From Lentzea atacamensis (lineage in GTDB: Bacteria; Actinomycetota; Actinomycetes; Mycobacteriales; Pseudonocardiaceae), in the NCBI RefSeq assembly GCF_003269295.1, contig NZ_QLTT01000007.1:248001-312000 (forward strand): a stretch of 64,000 nt of DNA, written 5' to 3'. Position 1 is the stretch's first letter. Every line of letters begins with the position of its first letter. The notes beneath the pieces were generated by a model that saw only the letters and a list, made by a program, of their open reading frames with translations, was not told the origin of the DNA and made no database searches. Of the stretch, positions 50,529-60,056 are shown piece after piece. The translations under genes were made by a program, and so were the position numbers.

Positions 50529-50750
50529 GCCGGTGGCCGGGCCGATGAGCAGGCAGGCGAGGCGGAGCCATCCGCGCATCAGCCTGGCCCAGATCATCGG
50601 TCGCTCCCGCACAGCTCACAGTTCCGTTCACCATTACCTGTGGGTAAGTTTGCCCGACGACGAAGCGCAGGTCTTTACGGTCCGCACCGAAGGAACACCG
50701 AAACCTTCGAGCCGCGGTCCTCTCGGTACCGAAGGCAGGGGTACGTAGAG

Positions 50751-53291
50751 GTGACATCTCCACTACTCGGCCGGGACGCGGAACTCGCAGCTCTCGGACG
50801 TTTGCTCGATGACGCACTGCGGGGGACGGCATCCTGCGTGGTCGTCACCGGGGGCTTCGGCATCGGCAAGTCCGCGCTGCTCGACGCGTTCACCGCCGAG
50901 GCACGGGAGCGCGGCTTCACCGTCCGCCTGGCCAAGAGCGCCCGGCTGGAAAGCCACTTACCGGGTGCGGTGGTGCGGCAGCTCGCGCCGTGCCTTGCGA
51001 ACGAACGTGACCTCGAAGAGCTGTACGCCCGTGCCGCGAGCTCCGCGCGCAAGGCACCGATCCTTATGGTCGTCGACGACGTCCACGTCGCCGACACCTT
51101 CTCCAAGCGCGCGCTCGCCTACCTGCGGCCACGCCTGCAGGGCATGCCGGTCGTCATGGCTCTCGGTGCCTCCCAGGGCTACCTCTCCACGGACGAGGTG
51201 ACGCTGCCCGAGATCGCCGGCGCCCACCCGCACCGCATCGACCTCGCCGGCCTCGACGTCACGGCCATCGCGCAACTCACCGAAGACTTCCCGGACAGGG
51301 ACCCGCAGCGCTGCCACGAGCTCACCGGCGGCAACCCGTACCTGTTGCAGGCCCTGCTCCGTGAGGAAGGCGAGGGCTCGGCCGCGGTCGGCGAGATGAT
51401 CGGCATGCGGCTGCGCGAGTACACCGGTGCCGCCGAAGTCGCCCGATCCGCCGCGGTGCTGGACGGTGACGCCGGTCTCGAACTGCTGTCCGCGCTGACC
51501 GGGTTCGACGCGCTACCCGCCGTCGACACGCTCGTCCGCCTCGGGGTGCTCGCCGACACCGACCCGTTGACGTTCCGGCATCCGTTCGTGCGCAACAGCA
51601 TCCTCGCCGACATGCCGATCGCCGTCCGTTCCGCGGCACACGCCCGCGCTGCCTGGCTGCTGTTCGAGTCGGACGCCCCGGACGAACGCGTCGCCGAGCA
51701 CGTGCTGAAGGCCAGGTCCGTCCGCCTGCCGTGGTCGGTGGACCTGCTGCGCGAGGTCGGTGGCATCGAGCACCTCGAACGGGCGCTCGACGAACACCTG
51801 TCCGATGAGGACCGCCTGGCGATCGAGGTCGAGCTCGGCCACGCCGAACACCTCAAGAACAACAGAGAAGGCCGTGACCGGGTCCGGGACGCGCTGACCG
51901 CCTGCGAGGACCCGCACCTCGCGGCGAACGTCGCGCTGTCGTTGATCCAGAACATGTGCACCGGCTCGGACGCGCACTTCGCGGTGTCGCTGGCGATCAT
52001 GGTGATCGCCCGGCTGCTGCCGGAGGACCGCGACCTGGTCTGGCACCTCGTCTGCACGACCTATCTCCTCTCCGCCAACCGCGACGCCCAGATGGCCCAC
52101 TGCGCCGGCAAGTACTTCGACGACCTCGTCGGCGACATCCCGCAGGACCCGAATCTGAAGCGCGCGCGGTCGGCGTTGCTCGCGGTCGGCAACGCCCGCA
52201 GCGGCGACTCGTCCGCGGAAGCCGTCGAGCACGCGCTGGACGCGCTCGACGGCGAGTGGGTCGACGTTTTCGGCGAGCCCTACCTGTTCACGTTCTTCGT
52301 GCCGGTGCTCGCCGACGATCCGGCGCACATCAACAAGCTGTGGCTCTCGCACAGCACCGCGCCGGTCTCACACGACCCGCACCTGCGCCGCGGAATGCTG
52401 AGCATGATCGCTCGCGCCGCCGCCTTCCACAACAGCGGTGATCTCGCCCGTGCGTACACGTTCCTGACGCCACCGGTGGCGACCGGCAACACGGAATGTC
52501 CCTCGGTCCTGCTGGCCTCGGCGAAATTCGCCGAGGTGTGCATCGAGATGGGGCAGTTCGACGAGGCGGCTCCGCTCGTCACCGAAGACGGCGACCTGTT
52601 GCAGCACATCAACGTCTGTTACGCCCGCGGCCGGCTGAAGCTCGCGTCCTGCCACGCGGAGGGTGCGCTGGAAGACCTGTTGGAGGCGGGCCGGCGACTC
52701 GCGGCACGCGAGATGCCCAACCCGGCACTGCTGGCGTGGCGTCACCACGCCGTGCGCGCGTACCTGGCGCTGGGCAACCGTGACGACGCTGCCCGGCTCG
52801 CGCACGAGGAGCTGGACCTGGCCAAGCGGTGGGGTTCGACGCGCGTCATCGGGACCGCGTTGATGAGCGTCGGCATCAGCACGGACGACATCGATGTCCT
52901 CGTTGAGGCGGAACAGCTTCTCGCCTCGTCACCGCACCGGCTGCTGCACGCACAGTCGTTGTACTGGCTCGGCCACCACCTGCGCCGCAAGGGCCGTACC
53001 GAAGCCGCGGCCCCGCATCTGCGCCGCGCCTTCGACCTCGCCCGCCAGCTCAGCGCGCACCCGCTGGCGAAGCTCGCCGGGGACGAGGTCCGCGACAAGG
53101 ACGACCAGGTGCAGGGCCTGACCAGGCAGGAGAACAGGGTCGCGCGGATGGCGGCGCAGGGCCTGACGAACCGGCAGATCGCCGAGACCCTGCACCTGAC
53201 CCGCCGCACGGTGGAGTTGCACCTGTCGAGTGCCTACCGCAAGCTCGGCATCACGGGACGAGCCGAGCTCGTCGCCGCCTTGTGGTCCTGA
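50751..53291 (+). CDS. LuxR-family regulator with AAA ATPase domain (LAL type)
   Basis: This 846-residue protein starts at GTG 50751. The N-terminal ATPase has Walker A GGFGIGKSALLDAF (~35) and Walker B ILMVVDDVHVAD (~105), followed by a long helical TPR-like middle. The C-terminal LuxR helix-turn-helix is complete (ENRVARMAAQGLTNRQIAET, then VELHLSSAYRKLG). Such regulators activate secondary metabolism or uptake genes upon ligand binding. It converges with, and overlaps by 41 bases, the MFS gene on the other strand. The 222 bases upstream hold no gene I can support. Confidence 0.92.
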   Translation: MTSPLLGRDAELAALGRLLDDALRGTASCVVVTGGFGIGKSALLDAFTAEARERGFTVRLAKSARLESHLPGAVVRQLAPCLANERDLEELYARAASSARKAPILMVVDDVHVADTFSKRALAYLRPRLQGMPVVMALGASQGYLSTDEVTLPEIAGAHPHRIDLAGLDVTAIAQLTEDFPDRDPQRCHELTGGNPYLLQALLREEGEGSAAVGEMIGMRLREYTGAAEVARSAAVLDGDAGLELLSALTGFDALPAVDTLVRLGVLADTDPLTFRHPFVRNSILADMPIAVRSAAHARAAWLLFESDAPDERVAEHVLKARSVRLPWSVDLLREVGGIEHLERALDEHLSDEDRLAIEVELGHAEHLKNNREGRDRVRDALTACEDPHLAANVALSLIQNMCTGSDAHFAVSLAIMVIARLLPEDRDLVWHLVCTTYLLSANRDAQMAHCAGKYFDDLVGDIPQDPNLKRARSALLAVGNARSGDSSAEAVEHALDALDGEWVDVFGEPYLFTFFVPVLADDPAHINKLWLSHSTAPVSHDPHLRRGMLSMIARAAAFHNSGDLARAYTFLTPPVATGNTECPSVLLASAKFAEVCIEMGQFDEAAPLVTEDGDLLQHINVCYARGRLKLASCHAEGALEDLLEAGRRLAAREMPNPALLAWRHHAVRAYLALGNRDDAARLAHEELDLAKRWGSTRVIGTALMSVGISTDDIDVLVEAEQLLASSPHRLLHAQSLYWLGHHLRRKGRTEAAAPHLRRAFDLARQLSAHPLAKLAGDEVRDKDDQVQGLTRQENRVARMAAQGLTNRQIAETLHLTRRTVELHLSSAYRKLGITGRAELVAALWS

Positions 53292-54486
53292 CCGCGATCA
53301 GCAACCCTGCCAGCAAGGCCATCAGGATCACGGTGACGGCGGACGACAGCACCAGGAACTCGTTGAGCCGCCCGCCGGCGAGGTAGGCACCGAGCGCGAC
53401 CGCGACGACCGCGCACACGGCACGGTCCATGATGGACTCCATCGAGAGAAGCGTTGCACGGTAACGGGAATCCGGGATCGCGTCGTTGAGCAGCTTCTTC
53501 TGGATGGGGAAGCTCATGCCCGCCGTCACGGAGAACAGGCACAGCAACACGATCGTCACAACACCGCCCGAGGGCACGACGAAGCCGATCGACAACGCCA
53601 TCACGACGGTCAGCAGGAACACCGACTTCGCGGGCCCGATCTTCTTCGACAGCCAGAGCGGGCGCGCGGCGGCGACCGCCTCGAAGATCGTCATCGCGGC
53701 GAGCACCGAGCCGTACCAGTTGACCGAGACGTGCTTCGACTCCAGCACCGGCTGGAACAGGTTGACCTGCAGGATCCGGACCAGCGTGAACATCGCGATG
53801 CCCTGGATCATCAACAGCAGCAGCCAGCGGGACTTGCGCAGCGCCCCGAACGCGCCGCCGACGCCGGCGAGCAGCTCCGAAGTCTTGCCCGCCGGCCGTT
53901 CCCAACCAGGAATCGGCGGCAGCTTCAGGGCGAGCACCACCGCGATCGCGGCGTTGATCGCGGTGAGCCAGTACGGCGACGGCATGTTCCACTGCATCAG
54001 CAGGCTGATCACCGGCCAGTACACGATCTTGCCGACCAGGCTGTACGAGCGGCCGACGCCCTCGACCTTGAGGTAGAGGTGCCCGGCGTTGTGCGCGTTG
54101 AGGTACTCGTAAAGGTACGCGCTCTGTGCGCCCGAGATCAGCGACCTGGCCAGCGCGATCAGCAGGAAGTGGATCAGGAACCCGGTGTAGTTGCCCGCGA
54201 ACACCGGCACCGTGTTCGCGACGACCAGCACGCTCGCGCCGAGCCACAACGACGTGCGGTAGTCGAAGCGGTCCGCGACCATGCCGGTCGGGATCTCCAT
54301 GAGGCAGAACGCGATGTAGTAGATCGACTGGATGCCGAAGATCTCGGCGTCGGAGAGCCCCAGCTGCTTCTGGTACTCGTAGAAGATCGGGATCCACAGC
54401 AGCAGCCCGAAGAAGAACTGGAAGCCGTACGTCAGGCGGACGGCACGCGCCACTTCCGGAGTCGCCGGTACGCGAAGACCCAGCAT
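53251..54486 (-). CDS. MFS transporter coupled to the PEP-synthase-like gene
   Basis: This 411-residue protein has 11-12 hydrophobic helices with the MFS loop GMVADRFDYRTSLWLGAS (~70-87) and, in the second half, a weaker counterpart near RPLWLSKKIGPAKSV. The ATG at 54486 shares a base with the TGA of the upstream gene (TGATG), so it is translationally coupled to the PEP/pyruvate-binding protein. Export or uptake of the molecule modified by that partner is a reasonable guess. The 3' end overlaps the LuxR-type gene. Confidence 0.87.
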   Translation of the reverse strand: MLGLRVPATPEVARAVRLTYGFQFFFGLLLWIPIFYEYQKQLGLSDAEIFGIQSIYYIAFCLMEIPTGMVADRFDYRTSLWLGASVLVVANTVPVFAGNYTGFLIHFLLIALARSLISGAQSAYLYEYLNAHNAGHLYLKVEGVGRSYSLVGKIVYWPVISLLMQWNMPSPYWLTAINAAIAVVLALKLPPIPGWERPAGKTSELLAGVGGAFGALRKSRWLLLLMIQGIAMFTLVRILQVNLFQPVLESKHVSVNWYGSVLAAMTIFEAVAAARPLWLSKKIGPAKSVFLLTVVMALSIGFVVPSGGVVTIVLLCLFSVTAGMSFPIQKKLLNDAIPDSRYRATLLSMESIMDRAVCAVVAVALGAYLAGGRLNEFLVLSSAVTVILMALLAGLLIAVRTTRRRRARLVP

Positions 54487-56453
54487 CAGATCGAGTACGG
54501 CCGCAGCTGCAGGACGTACAGGATCTCGTCGGTGGCGAGCCACTCGATGTCGACCGGCGAGTCGAACGTGTAGTCCGGCGAGAAGTGCGACTGCAGCAAC
54601 CGGCCCACGATCGCGAGCCGCTGCAGCTGTGCGTGCCCCTTGACGTCCAGGTCCTCCTTGGCGTCACCCAGGGAAACCGTGCGGCCGCCACCCTCCACAG
54701 TGGAGTAGAGGTACTGCATGGGCTGCTTCGAGCCCTCGACGACGTCGGTTACGTTCGGCGAGACGTTGATGTAGACGTTGCGGAAGTCGTTGCGGTTCAT
54801 GGGGTTCGTGGTGACCATGACGCCGCCGAAGTCCGCGTTGACCTGCTCCTGGATCACGACGCCCATGAAGCAGTCGTCGAGCGAGATACCTGCCTGCTGT
54901 CGCAGCCGCACGCTGCGCGCGGAGACGAGGGACGCCCACACCTCCTTGACCGACTCCACGATCTTCTCGGCACTGGTGACGTGGTTGTACGACTCGTAGA
55001 TGCCCGCTGCGGAGAACCCGGCAAGGTCCTCGGCGTTCGACGAGCTGCGCACCACGAACGTCCTGACACCCGCGAGGTTCTCGACGAGTGCGGTGTCCAG
55101 GTCGGACAGCAGGTAGTCGGGCACGCGTGTCTTGCGGATCAGCTGCTGCAGCTCGACGCACAACGGCTCGATCTCGCGGGCGTTGAGCTCCAGCGCCATC
55201 TTCAGCTTGCCGATGGCCTGCTGGATCTTCGGCGACGACTCCAGGAAGCCCTGGTGCATCGAGAACGGCAACGCGACGCCGCGCGGCACCCGCACCCGTT
55301 CCGCGAGCAGCTGCTGGGCGGCGGCGAGCAGGTCGGCGTCTTCGTCTTCGCCGAGGAGTTTCGCCAGGTAGGGCATGAGGTTGTCGCGCGGCGGACGCGG
55401 CACCGAGAAGAAACCCAGCAGCCGGCGTGGCGACTCGGCCGCGAGCACGTGGTGCAGCTCGCCGAGGTTCGCGGCCTTGGTCCCGTAACGATGGCTGTCG
55501 TTGTAGCGGATCTTGCTGAGGTTGAGGATCGGGTTGTAGGTGTCCTCGGGCTCTTCGAGCGTGACGCGCTGCGCGTACCAGGCGGGGCGCTGGCCGAGAT
55601 CGTCCGGCTCGTCGATCAGCCGCAGTCCGACCGAGGCGCCCTTGGCCGACACCTCGTACTCGACCCACTGGCCGTCGAGGTCCTCCCGGTCGATCAGGTC
55701 GAACGCGCCGATCTGGATGGCGTTCGGAATGGACCAGCCCGTCGCCAGAACGTTCGTGTGCGACAGGGGAGTGGTGTGGCTCGCGTTGATGATACCGGCG
55801 AGCCGCGGAATGTCGTCGGGAACGCGGTGCATCACGACGATGTCGAACCACTCCAGCATGTTCTCCCGGTACTCCTGCTCGGTGCGAAATGCGCGCAACC
55901 GGCCCCTCGTCGTGCCTGGGTTCAACGCCACGAACTCGGCCGTCGAGAACAATTCGTGCGCGAGGATCCGTGGAAGCCTTTCCACGGGAAGCTCCGCGAC
56001 TTCCTGCTCCTGGAGATGGTTGGCGGGCTTGAAGAACAACGGCACCACGGCGTCGACGTTCCTGCGCACTTCCGCGTAGAAGAACTCGATCATGTCGGCC
56101 GACATGGTGTCGACCTCGACCGTCTCCAGCGAGAACATGCGCTTGTCCTCGCGCTTGTGCAGCGACAGGATGCCGAGGAAGAACCGCCGGTCAGGGGAGT
56201 GGTAGAAGCTCTGGTTGAACTCGTCGATCCGTGCGCGCATCTCCTGCTCGCCGATGCCAAGGATCTCCTGGCCGATGTAGATCGCGTGGAACTCGTTGCG
56301 CGCGTTGTTCAAGAAGTGGATCGTCTCGTTGTGTCGGTCGACGACCACCTTGACGAAGGAATAACCACCCAGACTGCCGGACAGCTGGTTGAACGCCGAC
56401 ATGGTCAGCTGTTCTCCGACCAACCCCGCCACGTCGGCTTCCTGGACAGCCAC
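54486..56453 (-). CDS. PEP-synthase-like protein with rearranged domain order (PPDK_N ATP-grasp at the C-terminus)
   Basis: The protein has 655 residues, GTG 56453 after AGAGGAG. Residues ~1-190 are unrecognised. At ~205-270 a segment PLSHTNVLATGWSIPNAIQ aligns with the swivelling phosphohistidine domain of PEP synthase (usual motif TCHAAI...GIPAV). Residues ~330-655 resemble the pyruvate/phosphate dikinase N-terminal ATP-grasp domain (TFVVRSSSNAEDLAGFSAAG, IQEQVNADFGGVMVTTNPMN, DIEWLATDEILYVLQLRPYS). The PEP/pyruvate TIM barrel is absent. The order His-domain then ATP-domain is opposite to PEP synthase. A phosphotransferase on an unknown acceptor is inferred. Confidence 0.75.
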   Translation of the reverse strand: MAVQEADVAGLVGEQLTMSAFNQLSGSLGGYSFVKVVVDRHNETIHFLNNARNEFHAIYIGQEILGIGEQEMRARIDEFNQSFYHSPDRRFFLGILSLHKREDKRMFSLETVEVDTMSADMIEFFYAEVRRNVDAVVPLFFKPANHLQEQEVAELPVERLPRILAHELFSTAEFVALNPGTTRGRLRAFRTEQEYRENMLEWFDIVVMHRVPDDIPRLAGIINASHTTPLSHTNVLATGWSIPNAIQIGAFDLIDREDLDGQWVEYEVSAKGASVGLRLIDEPDDLGQRPAWYAQRVTLEEPEDTYNPILNLSKIRYNDSHRYGTKAANLGELHHVLAAESPRRLLGFFSVPRPPRDNLMPYLAKLLGEDEDADLLAAAQQLLAERVRVPRGVALPFSMHQGFLESSPKIQQAIGKLKMALELNAREIEPLCVELQQLIRKTRVPDYLLSDLDTALVENLAGVRTFVVRSSSNAEDLAGFSAAGIYESYNHVTSAEKIVESVKEVWASLVSARSVRLRQQAGISLDDCFMGVVIQEQVNADFGGVMVTTNPMNRNDFRNVYINVSPNVTDVVEGSKQPMQYLYSTVEGGGRTVSLGDAKEDLDVKGHAQLQRLAIVGRLLQSHFSPDYTFDSPVDIEWLATDEILYVLQLRPYSI

Positions 56454-56575
56454 ATCCGCTCCTCTCTTGCGCCATTGCAACGAGCGAGTGTGACACCGGG
56501 GAGGTGAGCGTTATTCCGGAAGAAATCTCAACTGGCGGCTGTTCGGCTCGCCTTTCCTCAAACCCCGATCAATCA

Positions 56576-56632
56576 GAGACCGGCGTCACCACCTGTTGGG
56601 GGAAGAATCCAACGTGGTGGAACGCCGGTCTC
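56576..56632. terminator. Long bulged hairpin between eda and the PEP-synthase-like gene
   Basis: A 22-bp stem in three segments (GAGACCGGCGT/ACGCCGGTCTC, CACCAC/GTGGTG, GTTGG/CCAAC) has two 2-base bulges and a 9-base loop. On the minus strand it lies 36 bases past the eda stop and ~125 bases before the next gene. A terminator is most likely, but the regular bulges could also mean a structured leader. The rest of 56454-56667 shows nothing else. Confidence 0.6.
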
Positions 56633-56667
56633 GTGATGTGAGCCGAATTTCCGGTTCGTGACCTGGC

Positions 56668-57315
56668 TTACCCGAGCCGGCTCGCCTCGCGGGCGAGGGT
56701 TTCGATGCGGTCCCAGTCGCCGTTCGCGAGGGCGTCCTTCGGTGCCAGCCACGAGCCGCCGACGCAGCCGACGTTCGGCAGCGCGAGGTAGGCCGGCGCG
56801 GTCTGCGGCGTGATGCCGCCGGTCGGGCAGAACTTCACGTGCGGGATCGGCCCGCCGATCGACTTCAGGTAGTCGACGCCACCCGCGGCCTCGGCCGGGA
56901 AGAACTTCAGCGCGGACAGCCCGCGCTCGGCCAGCCGCATCACCTCGGACACGGTCGCCGCACCCGGCAGGTACGGCAGCCCGGTCGCGTCGGCGGCGTC
57001 GAGCACCCGGTCGGTCGTGCCGGGGGTGACGAGGAACGCCGCCCCGGCCTTCGCCGCCTGCTCGGCGTGCTCGGGTGCCGTGACGGTGCCCGCGCCGATC
57101 ACGATCTCCGGCACCTCGCGGGCGACGTTCTCGATCGCGGCGAGTGCAGCCGGGGTGCGCAGCGTGAGCTCGATGACGCGGACACCACCGCGCAACAGCG
57201 CCTGGGCGAGCGGCACGGCGTGATCGGCGTCGTCGACCACGACGACCGGGATGACGGGCGAGAGCGCGAGCAGGTCGGCGCCGGTGGTCGCTCCGAGATT
57301 GTCGCCGTTGGCCAC
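56668..57315 (-). CDS. eda: 2-dehydro-3-deoxy-phosphogluconate (KDPG) aldolase
   Basis: This 215-residue class I aldolase splits KDPG to pyruvate and glyceraldehyde 3-phosphate. The GTG start at 57315 follows AAGGAGTG. Family blocks are PVIPVVVVDDADHAVPLAQA, VIELTLRTPAAL, VIGAGTVTAPEHAEQA, FLVTPGTTD and ALKFFPAEAAGGVDYLKS, which carries the Schiff-base lysine, then CPTGGITPQTAPAYL. It lies 282 bases downstream of edd on the same strand, with element copy 5 between them. Confidence 0.95.
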   Translation of the reverse strand: MANGDNLGATTGADLLALSPVIPVVVVDDADHAVPLAQALLRGGVRVIELTLRTPAALAAIENVAREVPEIVIGAGTVTAPEHAEQAAKAGAAFLVTPGTTDRVLDAADATGLPYLPGAATVSEVMRLAERGLSALKFFPAEAAGGVDYLKSIGGPIPHVKFCPTGGITPQTAPAYLALPNVGCVGGSWLAPKDALANGDWDRIETLAREASRLG

Positions 57316-57337
57316 GGTGTCACTCCTTGATCGAAAA

Positions 57338-57583
57338 CCGATATATCGCATGCTGCCACACGCCACCCACACCCCATCCGGATGCAAAAAACGTTTGCGG
57401 ACGAAGTCAAAAGACTCATTGCAAAGGTGGGCGAGGGTGGACGGACGGGGCGGGCGGTGGTGAGGTCGGCGGGCGGGTTGGGTTGAGCGTCGCCGCCCCT
57501 TTGCAATGGGTCTTTTGACGACGAAGTCCAAAGAGTCATTGCTAAGGGCCAGGTCAGCGGCTTGGGTAGGGCCAATATATTGG
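57338..57583. repeat. Mosaic palindromic element, copy 5: two hybrid hairpins flanked by AT-rich palindromes
   Basis: From left to right: CCGATATATCGC (57338-57349); a hybrid hairpin joining ATGCAAAAAACGTTTGCGG to GTCAAAAGACTCATTGCAAA (57381-57427); a GC-rich spacer; a second hairpin with TTGCAATGGGTCTTTTGACG and CCAAAGAGTCATTGCTAAGG (57497-57548); GGCCAGGTCAGCGG; and CCAATATATTGG (57572-57583). It occupies the edd-eda gap, downstream of edd. Confidence 0.88.
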
Positions 57584-57597
57584 TGGTGCGGGCGGGG

Positions 57598-59454
<1,857 letters not shown>

Positions 59455-59573
59455 GGGTTTCTCCGGGTCATCACGGGCCGTGGTGGGGCCCTCACGAGAC
59501 GACAACGGTGGCGTCCCACGGACGGGCGTGACGCCACACACAGTAAGTCATGGCTGGTCGTAGACACAAAAAC

Positions 59574-59607
59574 GATTCAGTAACTGGGAAGGAACCAGTT
59601 TTGAATC
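59574..59607. promoter_or_regulatory. Extended dyad upstream of edd, candidate operator
   Basis: An inner repeat AACTGG-GAAGGAA-CCAGTT (59582-59600) is nested in an outer one GATTCA...TGAATC (59574-59579 and 59602-59607). It lies ~120 bases upstream of edd and ~75 bases upstream of the divergent small gene, in an AT-richer patch. A repressor site is plausible. No regulator gene is adjacent. Confidence 0.45.
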
Positions 59608-59681
59608 TTGGCGTGTGGTGCTTGTCACATGGCTTGAGATTGGGCAGAGTGCGGGGCACGACCTTGGAACGGAGGTGTCCC

Positions 59682-59972
59682 ATGACGTCCACGGAGATCG
59701 TCGAACTGCGCCGGGTCATCGGTCAGATGCGGCACTGCGTCAGCTCCTTGCGCGCCAGGTACGGCGACGTGGCGGCTGTCCAACGCCTTGCCAACGACGT
59801 TGAACGCATGGACATCGACGCCACCGAACTCGTCGACCTCAGCACCCCGAGGCAGCGGGAAGCGCCTCAAGTGGAACGCGAGGTCGTGGTCGTGCCCGAC
59901 ACGCCCTACGACGAGTCGTTGTGGAAGGACGCAGACGACGAAGGACTCGGTGGCTACCGCAACCGGACCTGA
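59682..59972 (+). CDS. Small conserved protein upstream of the succinate dehydrogenase operon
   Basis: This 96-residue protein starts at ATG 59682 after GGAGG. The N-terminal helix (TEIVELRRVIGQMRHCVSSL, then RARYGDVAAVQRLANDVER) is followed by an acidic, proline-containing tail (VPDTPYDESLWKDADDEGLG). It looks like a small helical adaptor. I do not recognise a family. A strong hairpin separates it from the sdh operon. Confidence 0.78.
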   Translation: MTSTEIVELRRVIGQMRHCVSSLRARYGDVAAVQRLANDVERMDIDATELVDLSTPRQREAPQVEREVVVVPDTPYDESLWKDADDEGLGGYRNRT

Positions 59973-59986
59973 GCCGAGCTGATCAC

Positions 59987-60013
59987 ACGGCCCCCGCCTG
60001 ACGCGGGGGCCGT
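59987..60013. terminator. Hairpin between the small gene and sdhC
   Basis: ACGGCCCCCGC pairs perfectly with GCGGGGGCCGT around CTGAC. It lies 14 bases after the stop codon and 43 bases before sdhC. It may be a terminator or partial attenuator. Confidence 0.65.
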
Positions 60014-60056
60014 ATGCGTTCCTCCACAACGACGTGGACCCCCAGAAAGGTGAGTA

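Noticed and set aside
57381..57548. CRISPR array
   Set aside because: There are only two hairpin units of different sequence with a single spacer, and no cas genes nearby.
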